DNA of 47,051 nucleotides from an uncultured Enterobacteriaceae bacterium (GTDB lineage: Bacteria; Pseudomonadota; Gammaproteobacteria; Enterobacterales; Enterobacteriaceae): assembly GCA_947631255.1 (NCBI GenBank), contig CANRKT010000023.1, forward strand, positions 1 through 47,051. The letters run 5' to 3'. A model generated the notes under the pieces. That model was given only the letters and a program-made list of their open reading frames with translations, was not told the origin of the DNA and searched no databases. The position numbers and the translations under genes are program-made. Positions 10,056 through 18,916 of this stretch are shown here, in pieces (position 1 is the stretch's first letter; each line of letters starts with the position of its first letter).

Positions 10056-11051
10056 ATGAATATAAAGAAGCTGTTACTGACGTCGTTATGTGCTTCACTG
10101 GTGCTTGCTAGCTTCAGTGGTATGGCTAAAGAAGTTAAAATAGGTATGGCCATCGATGACTTAAGACTTGAGAGATGGCAAAAAGATCGTGATATTTTTG
10201 TCGCAAAAGCAGAAGAGAAAGGCGCGAAAGTATTCGTGCAATCAGCAAATGGAAGTGAAGAAACACAAATTGCACAGATCGAGAATATGATTAACCGTGG
10301 TGTGGATGTGTTGGTGATTATTCCTTACAACGGACAGGTGTTAAGTAATGTTATTGCGGAAGCTAAACGTGAAGGGATAAAAGTATTAGCCTATGACCGC
10401 ATGATTAATAATGCTGACATCGATTATTATGTCTCATTCGATAATGAAAAAGTCGGTGAGCTTCAGGCGCAAAGTATTGTTGACCGTGTTCCTTCTGGTA
10501 ACTATTTCTTAATGGGCGGTTCGCCTGTTGATAATAATGCGAAATTATTCCGTGCAGGACAAATGAAGGTGTTACAACCTTATATTGATAGCGGAAAAAT
10601 AAAAGTTGTCGGCGATCAGTGGGTTGATGCCTGGTTACCGGAGAACGCCCTGAAAATTATGGAAAATGCCCTGACGGCAAATAATAACAAAATTGATGCT
10701 GTTGTTGCTTCAAACGATGCCACTGCTGGCGGTGCTATTCAGGCCTTAAGCGCACAGGGTCTGGCAGGAAAAGTGGCTATTTCAGGTCAGGATGCCGACC
10801 TTGCTGGAATTAAACGTATTCTGGCGGGGACTCAAACCATGACGGTCTATAAACCAATCACCATTCTCGCCAATACTGCTGCTGAAATTGCTGTCGAACT
10901 GGGTAATGATCAAAAGCCAGCGGTAGATAGCTCTCTGAATAATGGCTTCAAAGATGTTCCTTCCCGTTTACTGACCCCTATTGAAGTGGATAAAACCAAT
11001 ATCGACAGCACTGTCGTGGCTGATGGTTTCCACAAAAAGAGTGATCTATAA
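10056..11051 (+). CDS. xylF: D-xylose-binding periplasmic protein
   Basis: 331 residues; E. coli XylF has 330. A Sec signal peptide (basic MNIKK, hydrophobic core to SFSGMA) is followed by KEVKIGMAIDDLRLERWQKDRDIF, the first strand and ligand loop of the family. It captures D-xylose in the periplasm and hands it to XylGH. The typical type I sugar-binding motifs SFDNEKVGELQA and ASNDATAGGAIQAL are present. First gene of xylFGHR. Confidence 0.97.
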   Translation: MNIKKLLLTSLCASLVLASFSGMAKEVKIGMAIDDLRLERWQKDRDIFVAKAEEKGAKVFVQSANGSEETQIAQIENMINRGVDVLVIIPYNGQVLSNVIAEAKREGIKVLAYDRMINNADIDYYVSFDNEKVGELQAQSIVDRVPSGNYFLMGGSPVDNNAKLFRAGQMKVLQPYIDSGKIKVVGDQWVDAWLPENALKIMENALTANNNKIDAVVASNDATAGGAIQALSAQGLAGKVAISGQDADLAGIKRILAGTQTMTVYKPITILANTAAEIAVELGNDQKPAVDSSLNNGFKDVPSRLLTPIEVDKTNIDSTVVADGFHKKSDL

Positions 11052-11149
11052 CCGTCATGCTACAAGCCACTTGAAGCATAACGGATGTTTAGACCCTCCT
11101 GCCCGTGATATTGCTGGGCAGGAGTATTGACGTCAGATGGGGAAGAGGT

Positions 11150-12682
11150 ATGCCTTATTTGCTGGAAATGAAAAATATCACCAAGGCTTTTGGGGCTGTG
11201 AAAGCGGTGGACAACGTCAGTCTGTCGCTGAATGCCGGGGAAGTCATGTCGCTGTGCGGTGAAAATGGGTCAGGCAAGTCGACTCTGATGAAGGTGCTGT
11301 GTGGTATTTATCCTCATGGCAGCTATGACGGCGAAATTTGGTTTGCCGGAGAGCTGTTACAGGCCGGTCATATTCGCGATACTGAACGTAAAGGCATTGC
11401 CATTATTCACCAGGAGCTCGCGTTAGTTAAGCATCTGACCATCCTGGAAAATATCTTCCTCGGTTCTGAAATGACCCGTTATGGTCTTCTGGACTATGAG
11501 AGTATGACACTACGGGCAGAAAAGTTACTGGCCCAGGTCAGTCTGAACCTTTCTCCTGATACCCGCGTGGGTGATTTAGGGCTCGGGCAGCAACAGTTGG
11601 TGGAAATAGCCAAAGCACTGAATAAACAGGTGCGTCTGTTAATTCTTGATGAACCCACCGCCTCACTCACCGAGCAAGAGACTGCTGTTCTGTTGAGTAT
11701 TATTCGTGACTTACAGGCACATGGTATCGCCTGTATTTATATCTCTCATAAGCTCAACGAAGTGAAAGCCATTTCCGACACTATCTGCGTGATTCGCGAC
11801 GGTAAACCTATTGGGATGCGTGATGCGGCGACGATGGAAGAAGATGACATTATCACCATGATGGTGGGGCGTGAACTGACCGCACTCTATCCAAACGAAC
11901 CGCATCAGATAGGCGAAGAAATCCTGCGAGTTGAACATCTTACCGCCTGGCATCCGGTCAACCGGCATATGAAGCGAGTTAATGATATTTCGTTTTCATT
12001 ACATAAAGGCGAGATCCTCGGTATTGCAGGTTTGGTGGGCGCGGGGCGTACCGAAGCGGTTCAGTGTCTGTTTGGTGTCTGGCCGGGAAAATCTCAGGGT
12101 GAGATTTTTATTGATAATCAGCTGGTTAAAATTAATCACTGTCAGCAGGCGATAAGCTTAGGGATTGCTATGGTGCCTGAAGATCGTAAGCGCGATGGCA
12201 TCGTCCCGGTGATGGCGGTCGGACAAAACATCACGCTGGCCTCGCTTGACCAATTTGCCGGGCTGGCAACAAGCCTTGATGATGCGGCGGAGCAAAACTG
12301 TATTTTGCAGTCTATACAGCGTCTTAAAGTCAAAACCTCATCACCTGAACTGGCGATTGGTCGTTTAAGTGGCGGTAATCAACAAAAAGCGATTCTGGCA
12401 CGTTGTCTGCTGCTCAACCCACGGATCCTTATTCTTGATGAACCGACACGCGGTATCGATATCGGGGCGAAATATGAAATCTATAAACTGATCAATCAGC
12501 TGGTTCAGCAGGGAATTGCCGTGATTGTTATCTCCTCGGAATTACCGGAAGTGCTGGGCTTAAGCGACAGGGTGCTGGTGATGCATGAAGGGTGTATCAA
12601 AGCCAATCTGGTTAATAACAACCTGACCCAAGAGCAGGTTATGGAAGCTGCACTAAGGAGTGAATCCCATGTCGAAAGGTAA
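11150..12682 (+). CDS. xylG: Xylose ABC transporter ATP-binding protein
   Basis: 510 residues from the ATG at 11150, preceded by GGAAGAGG; E. coli XylG has 513. An in-frame ATG at 11105 adds 15 residues with no counterpart. Two tandem ABC domains as in all sugar importers of this class: the first with Walker [10 protein letters not shown], signature LGLGQQQ and Walker [12 protein letters not shown]; the second with the degenerate Walker [10 protein letters not shown], signature LSGGNQQK and [11 protein letters not shown]. It energises xylose uptake with XylH and overlaps xylH by 14 bases. Confidence 0.97.
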   Translation: MPYLLEMKNITKAFGAVKAVDNVSLSLNAGEVMSLCGENGSGKSTLMKVLCGIYPHGSYDGEIWFAGELLQAGHIRDTERKGIAIIHQELALVKHLTILENIFLGSEMTRYGLLDYESMTLRAEKLLAQVSLNLSPDTRVGDLGLGQQQLVEIAKALNKQVRLLILDEPTASLTEQETAVLLSIIRDLQAHGIACIYISHKLNEVKAISDTICVIRDGKPIGMRDAATMEEDDIITMMVGRELTALYPNEPHQIGEEILRVEHLTAWHPVNRHMKRVNDISFSLHKGEILGIAGLVGAGRTEAVQCLFGVWPGKSQGEIFIDNQLVKINHCQQAISLGIAMVPEDRKRDGIVPVMAVGQNITLASLDQFAGLATSLDDAAEQNCILQSIQRLKVKTSSPELAIGRLSGGNQQKAILARCLLLNPRILILDEPTRGIDIGAKYEIYKLINQLVQQGIAVIVISSELPEVLGLSDRVLVMHEGCIKANLVNNNLTQEQVMEAALRSESHVER

Positions 12683-13838
12683 CCCCTCTGAAATAAAGCT
12701 AGCCAGTCCACTGGGTAGTCTGAAAAAACTCAATCTCCAAGTGTTTGCCATGATTGCCGCGATAGTGATTATCATGCTGTTTTTTACCTGGATGACCGAC
12801 GGCTCCTATCTTAGTGCCCGTAATATCTCGAATTTATTACGCCAGACGGCGATCACCGGCATACTGGCTGTGGGCATGGTGTTTGTCATTATTTCCGCTG
12901 AGATTGACCTTTCGGTGGGTTCAATGATGGGGCTGCTGGGGGGTGTCGCAGCAATTTTCGATGTCTGGTTTGGCTGGCCATTGCCGCTGACTATTATCGT
13001 GACTCTTGCTCTTGGCTTGGTGCTGGGAGCCTGGAATGGCTGGTGGGTGGCTTATCGCAAAGTCCCGTCATTTATTGTCACCCTGGCGGGGATGCTGGCA
13101 TTCCGTGGCATCCTGATTGGTATTACCAGCGGTACCACCGTCTCCCCGACCACTGCGGCCATGTCACAGATAGGGCAAAGTTATTTATCAGATGGCCTCG
13201 GTTTTGGTATTGGCGCATTGGGTTTAATGATATTTGTCGCCTGGCAGTGGCGGCTACGTGCTCGTCGTGAAGCGCTGGGTCTGGCAACCAAAGCGTCGAG
13301 TAGTACTGTCGGACGCCAGGCTCTGACGGCGGTGATTGTTCTGGGGGCTATCTGGTTACTGAATGACTATCGCGGGGTGCCAACGCCAGTGCTGATTCTG
13401 GTGCTGCTAATGCTGGTCGGCATGTTTATGGCCACCCGCACAGCATTTGGTCGGCGTATCTATGCGATTGGCGGCAATATTGAAGCGGCCAGGCTATCCG
13501 GGATTAATGTTGCACGGACCAAGATGGCGGTATTTGCAATCAATGGTCTGATGGTCGCCGTCGCAGGTCTTATCCTGAGTTCGCGCCTCGGGGCAGGTTC
13601 ACCTTCTGCCGGGAATATTGCTGAATTAGATGCTATCGCAGCTTGTGTTATTGGTGGAACCAGTCTGGCGGGCGGCATCGGTACCGTTGCCGGAGCAGTG
13701 ATGGGGGCGTTTATCATGGCCTCTCTGGATAACGGGATGAGCATGATGGATGTCCCGACCTTCTGGCAGTATATCGTGAAGGGTTCTATTTTACTGTTAG
13801 CGGTCTGGATGGACTCAGCGACGAAGCGTCGGGCTTAA
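12669..13838 (+). CDS. xylH: Xylose ABC transporter permease
   Basis: 389 residues from the ATG at 12669; E. coli XylH has 393. AAGGAG at 12655-12660 gives an 8-base spacing to this ATG, so I prefer it to the in-frame GTG at 12660. It is a polytopic inner-membrane permease of the sugar ABC class, with about ten hydrophobic segments and the conserved blocks [13 protein letters not shown] and [17 protein letters not shown]. The start lies inside the end of xylG, pointing to translational coupling. Confidence 0.96.
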   Translation: MSKGNPSEIKLASPLGSLKKLNLQVFAMIAAIVIIMLFFTWMTDGSYLSARNISNLLRQTAITGILAVGMVFVIISAEIDLSVGSMMGLLGGVAAIFDVWFGWPLPLTIIVTLALGLVLGAWNGWWVAYRKVPSFIVTLAGMLAFRGILIGITSGTTVSPTTAAMSQIGQSYLSDGLGFGIGALGLMIFVAWQWRLRARREALGLATKASSSTVGRQALTAVIVLGAIWLLNDYRGVPTPVLILVLLMLVGMFMATRTAFGRRIYAIGGNIEAARLSGINVARTKMAVFAINGLMVAVAGLILSSRLGAGSPSAGNIAELDAIAACVIGGTSLAGGIGTVAGAVMGAFIMASLDNGMSMMDVPTFWQYIVKGSILLLAVWMDSATKRRA

Positions 13839-13853
13839 TATTTATTTCATCAT

Positions 13854-13874
13854 ACCGGGGCTATACGTCCCGGT
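13854..13874 (+). terminator. Hairpin after xylH
   Basis: ACCGGG / CCCGGT inverted repeat with a 9-base loop, followed by only a weak T stretch. It may limit read-through from xylFGH into xylR. Confidence 0.4.
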
Positions 13875-13883
13875 TTCCCCTGC

Positions 13884-13897
13884 TTATTTTGGGTATA
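13884..13897 (+). repeat. Isolated end of the ERIC-like repeat
   Basis: TTATTTTGGGTATA is identical to the terminal 14 bases of the repeat at 4195-4270 (read on the minus strand). No matching second end is seen nearby. It may be a decayed copy or coincidence. It sits 36 bases before the xylR ATG, where GGTATAGTATT could supply a -10. Confidence 0.4.
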
Positions 13898-13933
13898 GTA
13901 TTAAAATACAATGCTATTTCTGGAAGACTTAAC

Positions 13934-15112
13934 ATGTTTGAGAAACGCCATCGCATCACCTTATTATTCAATGCCAATAAGGCCTACGATCGTCAGGTGG
14001 TCGAAGGCGTAGGTGAGTATTTGCAGGCATCGCAATCGAAGTGGGATATTTTTATTGAGGAAGATTTTCGCGCCCGTATCGACAATATTAAAGAATGGCT
14101 GGGTGATGGTGTCATTGCTGATTTTGATGACGCCGAAATTGAGCTCTTGCTAGATAAAGCCGGTGTGCCGATTGTTGGAGTGGGCGGTTCTTATCATCAG
14201 GCTGAGCATTATCCTCCTGTGCATTATATTGCGACAGATAACTATGCACTGGTGGAAAGTGCTTTCCTGCATCTGAAAGAGAAAGGGGTGCAGGATTTTG
14301 CTTTTTATGGGCTGCCCGGTACCAGTACTAAGCGCTGGGCCGTTGAGCGTGAGTATGCGTTTCGACAGTTGATGGCGAAAGAAAAGTATCGCGAGGTCGT
14401 TTATCAGGGCATGGAGACCGCGCCAGAAAACTGGCAGCATGCACAGAATCGCCTTGCTGACTGGGTGCAAACCTTACCGGCTCACACGGGCATTATTGCC
14501 GTGACTGACTCGAGAGCGCGTCATTTATTGCAGGTCTGTGAGCATCTTCAGATCCCCGTGCCGGAAAAACTGTGTGTGATTGGTATGGATAATGAAGAAC
14601 TCACCCGCTATTTATCCCGCGTTGCCCTCTCCTCAGTCGCTCAGGGGACGCGGCAAATGGGGTATCAGGCAGCTAAGTTATTACACCGTTTACTGAATAA
14701 CGAAACCCTCCCCTTACAGCGTGTATTAGTGCCTCCTATTCGCGTGGTGGCCCGACGCTCTACGGACTTCCGTGCTCTGCGCGATCCTGCGGTGATTCAG
14801 GCAATGCACTATATCTGTAATCATGCCTGTAAAGGGATTAAGGTCGAACAAGTATTAGATGCGGTCGGGATATCGCGTTCCAATCTTGAAAAGCGTTTTA
14901 AAGAAGAGGTCGGTAGGACTATCCACGCAGTGATTCATGCCGAAAAATTAGAGAAAGCACGCTCCCTGCTGGTTTCAACGTCATTATCGATCAATGAAAT
15001 TTCCCAGATGTGCGGCTATCCCTCATTACAATATTTCTACTCGGTATTTAAAAAAGCCTATGACGCGACACCGAAAGAATACCGTGAACGGCATAGCGAG
15101 ATTTTAATTTAA
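13934..15112 (+). CDS. xylR: Xylose operon regulator XylR
   Basis: 392 residues from the ATG at 13934, equal to E. coli XylR (MFEKRHRITLLFNANKAYDRQVV). An in-frame ATG at 13889 would add 15 residues lacking in the family. The N-terminal two thirds is a LacI/periplasmic-binding-like sugar sensor; the C-terminal about 100 residues is an AraC-type double helix-turn-helix (VEQVLDAVGISRSNLEKRFKEEV and LSINEISQMCGYPSLQYFYSVFK). With xylose it activates both xyl promoters. Last gene of the xyl cluster. Confidence 0.97.
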   Translation: MFEKRHRITLLFNANKAYDRQVVEGVGEYLQASQSKWDIFIEEDFRARIDNIKEWLGDGVIADFDDAEIELLLDKAGVPIVGVGGSYHQAEHYPPVHYIATDNYALVESAFLHLKEKGVQDFAFYGLPGTSTKRWAVEREYAFRQLMAKEKYREVVYQGMETAPENWQHAQNRLADWVQTLPAHTGIIAVTDSRARHLLQVCEHLQIPVPEKLCVIGMDNEELTRYLSRVALSSVAQGTRQMGYQAAKLLHRLLNNETLPLQRVLVPPIRVVARRSTDFRALRDPAVIQAMHYICNHACKGIKVEQVLDAVGISRSNLEKRFKEEVGRTIHAVIHAEKLEKARSLLVSTSLSINEISQMCGYPSLQYFYSVFKKAYDATPKEYRERHSEILI

Positions 15113-15434
15113 GCATAAACGCCTTTCATTCCCTCTGCGGTATACAGGGGACGGATACGTGCCCCCACTCGCTGTTTCTACTTTCCAGTTTCTGCGTATT
15201 AAAACCACAAATAGTGCGTAACTTTGCGGTGACTCTGCATCTCATTCAGTGTCAGGGTAGAGAGCGTATATAATAAAAAAATCAATAAACTCTACTGGCA
15301 AGATGCGGGTTATAATTTTTCGAGAAAATAAGCTATGTGATAGTCAGTAATATACTGAATATATTTCGAGAGAAATAGGCTGCTATTTTCTAGCTTGCTG
15401 TTGGTGACACCATTAGAAGAAAATCTATTTATTG
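15113..15434. other. Gene-free stretch between xylR and kdoO-like gene
   Basis: 322 bases between two convergent genes, AT-rich and without a credible ORF. It contains a cluster of small palindromes: ATTTT-N5-AAAAT (15315-15329), TCAGTA-N3-TACTGA (15344-15358) and TATTTC-N4-GAAATA (15362-15377). The first and third share the core TTCGAGA. These could be termination structures or binding sites. Confidence 0.5.
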
Positions 15435-16328
15435 CTAAATCAGAACCTTATTGGTCAGTGATTCCAGTACCTTAAGAGGAGACTGTTGCGGATCCTGCAT
15501 TTTATTCACCGGTAATAAAAAGGTTTGTTCCAGCATAAATTGCCCGCCCATAGCAGCATGTGGCGTCTGATCAGAAAAACAAATCCAGCTGCTGCCTTGG
15601 GGGAACTCAATCGCAACCTGAGGGCCATTTTTCTGATAATCAGTATCAGCTTTCATTGCATCATGCATCTGCAACATCAAGTGGTCGTAGTGGCTGCGGT
15701 AACTTTTGGTGATACCGACGGTATTTTGTAACCAGCTGCTGAATGGGGAATAGTTTTTCAGGCGTGGTAAAAAACGTTGTGCCAGAGTAGGGAAAGGTTC
15801 ACCCACACGCCAGCTACGATTTTCACCATGAGGATTAATATTGGTAAAAATACGCAGAATACGCTCGCCATAGTTAGGGCGTGAGGGAAAGGCATCAACA
15901 TGCAAACGGCTGTCATCTTTGCGCCATGAGGTCTTCTGAGTCCAGCCTGTTACCGGATGTAGACGCAGGCTATTGGTTGGCGTATGCAATGCGGTTTGGT
16001 ATTCCGGTAATATCCCGGCGACTAGCTGCAGGCAGGAGTGATAATGTCTTTTCAGTAAATCACGGATAGCGGATTCTTGAGCGTTATCTGCGACACCTGT
16101 CAGTTTGTCCTGTAGTGGCTGATAGCTGATATTCTTCCGCTTAGGATCGACCCATACCGGATCAAGCAACTGCTTTTCTCGTTCACTGAGTGAAAATGCC
16201 AGTTGTGGTAAGAAAATCACTTTGCCTTGTTCCAGCTCTTTTACCACTGAGTTTTGCTTACCTGCGTCCCATGCGGAGCGCGAAAGTGAAGTCACTGCAT
16301 GATTAAAAGAAGTCATTATTTCCGGCAT
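15435..16328 (-). CDS. Kdo hydroxylase family protein (KdoO-like dioxygenase)
   Basis: 297 residues, close to the usual 300 of the Kdo 3-hydroxylase family (formerly DUF2843), whose studied members are in Burkholderia and Yersinia. These Fe(II)/2-oxoglutarate/ascorbate enzymes hydroxylate the Kdo sugar of lipopolysaccharide, giving Ko. The expected HxD...H iron triad is visible as H143-V-D145 in RLHVDAFPSRP and H257 in SDQTPHAAMGGQFMLEQTF. The core RILRIFTNINP is also family-like. No signal peptide is seen, which fits action at the cytoplasmic face. AAGGA precedes the ATG. E. coli has no equivalent here; I assign the family from motif memory. Confidence 0.78.
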   Translation of the reverse strand: MPEIMTSFNHAVTSLSRSAWDAGKQNSVVKELEQGKVIFLPQLAFSLSEREKQLLDPVWVDPKRKNISYQPLQDKLTGVADNAQESAIRDLLKRHYHSCLQLVAGILPEYQTALHTPTNSLRLHPVTGWTQKTSWRKDDSRLHVDAFPSRPNYGERILRIFTNINPHGENRSWRVGEPFPTLAQRFLPRLKNYSPFSSWLQNTVGITKSYRSHYDHLMLQMHDAMKADTDYQKNGPQVAIEFPQGSSWICFSDQTPHAAMGGQFMLEQTFLLPVNKMQDPQQSPLKVLESLTNKVLI

Positions 16329-16515
16329 AACTGAATCCTTGCGAACAACAGCGCATTAATGGCGATAACAGAATTGTTACAATTATAGTGATTCGGAATG
16401 GTGAAAATTAAACAAAGCTTAAACGTAAACAAAAAAAAGACAAATGATGTAGGAAAAGCACAATAACCTAAAGTGGCGCTGGAATTTTTAGATGAGGAAT
16501 TGTGATTCGATAATC

Positions 16516-16554
16516 AATAATAAAAAATCCTCATAAAGAGGATTTTTTATTATT
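16516..16554. terminator. Bidirectional intrinsic terminator
   Basis: AATAATAAAAAATCCTC, loop ATAAA, GAGGATTTTTTATTATT: a 17-base inverted repeat whose outer arms supply T-runs in both directions. It ends the DUF1471 gene on the minus strand. Confidence 0.85.
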
Positions 16555-16561
16555 GAGAATA

Positions 16562-16771
16562 TTATTTATCCAGATGTGCAGTCATGTGTACGCGGCTATT
16601 CACAATTGCGCTGGTAATAGTGTAACCAGCACCCTGCTCAGAAGCCTTAGCGGCAATAATGGCTTCAGCACTGTCAAGAGTCGATGCTGTGGCGGTGATG
16701 CTCTGAGCGAAAGCACCGAAAGACATCATTGAAATAGCAGCTACTGCAACAAAGTTTTTGATGGTTTTCAT
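16562..16771 (-). CDS. DUF1471 (YhcN/BhsA family) periplasmic small protein
   Basis: 69 residues. An N-terminal signal peptide (MKTIKNFVAVAAISMMSFGAFA) leaves a mature protein of about 46 residues, typical of the YhcN/BhsA/McbA family: a short strand (SITATAS), a helix with small residues (AEAIIAAKASEQGAG) and final strands (YTITSAIVNSRVHMTAHLDK). Family members are stress-induced periplasmic proteins linked to biofilm or acid/oxidative stress, but the paralogues are too alike to name this one. AGGA precedes the ATG. It is a single-gene unit with its own terminator. Confidence 0.85.
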   Translation of the reverse strand: MKTIKNFVAVAAISMMSFGAFAQSITATASTLDSAEAIIAAKASEQGAGYTITSAIVNSRVHMTAHLDK

Positions 16772-16957
16772 GGTCGTATTCCTGATGTTTATTTTATATT
16801 AATTGGCGAGTCAGCCTGATGTGATAAATAATAAAACTTACATCCAGTGATTGAAATCGAAACAATTTGCAAATCTTATTCAAAAAAAAAGAATGAAAAT
16901 AACATGAGTCAGTCAACGACAGAGGTGCAATTCACAAAGAGGTACAGCAAAGGATAG

Positions 16958-16986
16958 AAAAAAGCCCGCGGTAAAAAGTCGCAGGC
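16958..16986 (-). terminator. dcrB intrinsic terminator
   Basis: On the minus strand AGCCTGCG and CGCGGGCT pair (one mismatch) around a 9-base loop and are followed by a T-run. It lies just past the dcrB stop. Confidence 0.75.
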
Positions 16987-16998
16987 TGGAAGGGATAG

Positions 16999-17556
16999 TT
17001 ACTTTAATATCAGTGTATTCAAAATACTTTCAGCACTGGCCTGAGCTTGAGCCTGATTATCTGCCGGTAGAGAAATCTGCATGGTTAATAGCTGATCGTT
17101 TACTTTAGCTAACACAATAGAAGAGTAAGTCGTCTGACCCTGGGCTGAGATAATGGTGTCCAGTTTCTGCACATCATGGCCTTTAATTTCAATCGATTTA
17201 TTTGAGACAACCTGGAGCTGAGGGTCACGTGCACGTTGCTGCTGTTCCAGTCTTTCAGCCAGAGCAGCAAGCGTATCCGTACTGGCTTCACTGATAATCA
17301 CAATCACGGCTTTCTGGCCAGAAGTATCAGAGTAGACATGCATATTGTTCGACTGAGTGCCCACTTTACCGCTTTGGTCACTGATATCTGCCGGAAGAGA
17401 AAAACTGACTTTCCCGTCCAGTAAAGTGACAGTGTGTTCCGCTGTGGTACTTGCAGCAGTATTATCAACAGCTTCGGTATTGTTATCTTTATTGTCACAA
17501 GCGGCAAGGCCCATAACTAACAGGCTGATACCGACATACTTTATCAGTTTATGCAT
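16999..17556 (-). CDS. dcrB: DcrB lipoprotein
   Basis: 185 residues, equal to E. coli DcrB. The lipoprotein signal peptide ends in the lipobox LAAC with Cys at about residue 20, followed by acidic DNKDNN. The mature domain has the conserved [24 protein letters not shown] and [13 protein letters not shown] blocks. In E. coli it is needed for phage C1/C6 DNA entry and contributes to lipoprotein maturation and envelope integrity. AAGGAAG precedes the ATG. In E. coli dcrB lies next to yhhQ, as it does here. Confidence 0.95.
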   Translation of the reverse strand: MHKLIKYVGISLLVMGLAACDNKDNNTEAVDNTAASTTAEHTVTLLDGKVSFSLPADISDQSGKVGTQSNNMHVYSDTSGQKAVIVIISEASTDTLAALAERLEQQQRARDPQLQVVSNKSIEIKGHDVQKLDTIISAQGQTTYSSIVLAKVNDQLLTMQISLPADNQAQAQASAESILNTLILK

Positions 17557-17633
17557 TGACTCTTCCTTTCCGTTAGTAAGCCATCAGGCTGATGCAGCTA
17601 TTTTATCATAAGATAACAGGTATGCTTTTACTG

Positions 17634-17737
17634 ATTAAGCGCGTAAAGCCCCGCCCAACGCGGGGGATATAACGCCATCTTTCGCAGGTCTTGCGGCGTT
17701 AGCCCTTGGAGAGTCTGTTAATCCTCACCCGCTTAAT
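17634..17737. other. Structured non-coding segment between dcrB and yhhQ
   Basis: ATTAAGCG (17634-17641) pairs with CGCTTAAT (17730-17737), enclosing two more stems: CCCCGC-CCAAC-GCGGGG (17649-17665) and TAACGCC...GGCGTTA (17670-17701). The result is a nested multibranch fold of about 104 nt in an ORF-free gap. On the minus strand the first inner stem could terminate yhhQ. A structured RNA, a 3' UTR fold or an old repeat are all possible. Confidence 0.5.
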
Positions 17738-17768
17738 GTGACTGACTCGCTGTTACGGCGGGGAGCAG

Positions 17769-18434
17769 TCAACTTGGTTGCCATGCTGAATTTTCAGATT
17801 TATCGACAAAATGTTTCAGCAGATAATTCAGGAATATGCCATAGACAGGCAAGAAGAAGACCATACAGATGGCGAGCTTAAATCCGTAATCAACCATCGC
17901 AATTTCTACCCAATGCTGAGCCATAAAGGGGTCAGTGCTGCGCCAGAAAGCAATAAAGAAGAATGCTGCGGTATCGCTCATATTACCAAATATCATCGCT
18001 ACCCCAGGAGCAAGCCACCAGTAATGACTTTTTCGTAGGCGGTTAAAGACCTGAATATCAAGAATTTGTCCCAGGGCATAAGCCATAAAACTGGCGATAG
18101 CAATACGGGCAACAAACAGATTGAACTGGCCTAATGCCTCCAGACCCTGCCAGCTACCCATATAAAACAGGGACGATACACCGTAAGAGATAACCAGAGA
18201 CGGGATCATCACGACGAAGATAATCCGTCGGGCCAGCGGGGCACCAAAAATACGGACCGTCAGGTCGGTTGCCAGAAAGATAAACGGGAAGCTGAATGCC
18301 CCCCAGGTGGTATGGAGCCCAAAAATAGAGATCGGGAGCTGAACCAGATAGTTACTGGAGGTAATAACGAGCAAATGGAATAGCGATAGCCATAGCAACG
18401 CATTGAAGCGTTGGCGTGAGTTTAACAGCAGCAT
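17769..18434 (-). CDS. yhhQ: Queuosine precursor transporter
   Basis: 221 residues, equal to E. coli YhhQ. It is an inner-membrane protein of the VUT/QPTR family with about six hydrophobic segments and the hallmark SNYLVQLP...TTWGAFSFPFIFLATDLTVRIFG. E. coli YhhQ imports the queuosine precursors preQ0 and preQ1 for tRNA modification. GNMSDTAAFFFIAFWRS is the conserved C-terminal transmembrane block. The promoter must lie in the gap shared with the divergent tusA. Confidence 0.94.
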   Translation of the reverse strand: MLLLNSRQRFNALLWLSLFHLLVITSSNYLVQLPISIFGLHTTWGAFSFPFIFLATDLTVRIFGAPLARRIIFVVMIPSLVISYGVSSLFYMGSWQGLEALGQFNLFVARIAIASFMAYALGQILDIQVFNRLRKSHYWWLAPGVAMIFGNMSDTAAFFFIAFWRSTDPFMAQHWVEIAMVDYGFKLAICMVFFLPVYGIFLNYLLKHFVDKSENSAWQPS

Positions 18435-18636
18435 ATTGTAGCCTTTTTAGTGGTGGGGTGAGGGAACCCAATATCAGACACAACAGATGTTATTCTGCTG
18501 GTTCATTATAAAGCCGGGGGATGATACTGCTTTGAATCCCCTTTGCAATGGTTAATTTTAATGCAATCGTTCACGTAGCTTGCATCAAATCCTTCCCGGC
18601 GTAAACTAGCGCAGTTTTTTCTCGATAGAGGCAATT

Positions 18637-18885
18637 ATGACCGACTTATTTTCGACTCCAGACCATAACCTCGACACGACAGGACTGCGTTGTCCGGAGC
18701 CGGTAATGATGGTGCGTAAAACAGTACGCAAGATGGCACCAGGTGAAACCCTGCTGGTGATAGCCGACGATCCGGCAACCACCCGTGATATTCCTGGCTT
18801 CTGCCGCTTTATGGAACACGAGCTGGTTGCGTCAGAAGCGACAAGTACACCTTACCGCTACTTATTACGTAAAAGCCACGCTTAA
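18637..18885 (+). CDS. tusA: Sulfur carrier protein TusA
   Basis: 82 residues (E. coli 81). The sulfur-accepting Cys19 sits in the invariant motif [12 protein letters not shown]. TusA takes persulfide sulfur from IscS and passes it to TusBCD for 2-thiouridine formation in tRNA wobble bases, and also to molybdenum cofactor synthesis. The second conserved half, [23 protein letters not shown], is intact. The spacing to zntA, which converges on it, is only 31 bases. Confidence 0.96.
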   Translation: MTDLFSTPDHNLDTTGLRCPEPVMMVRKTVRKMAPGETLLVIADDPATTRDIPGFCRFMEHELVASEATSTPYRYLLRKSHA

Positions 18886-18916
18886 TTTGGGGGTGGCCTG
18901 AACCCTCTGACAAACA

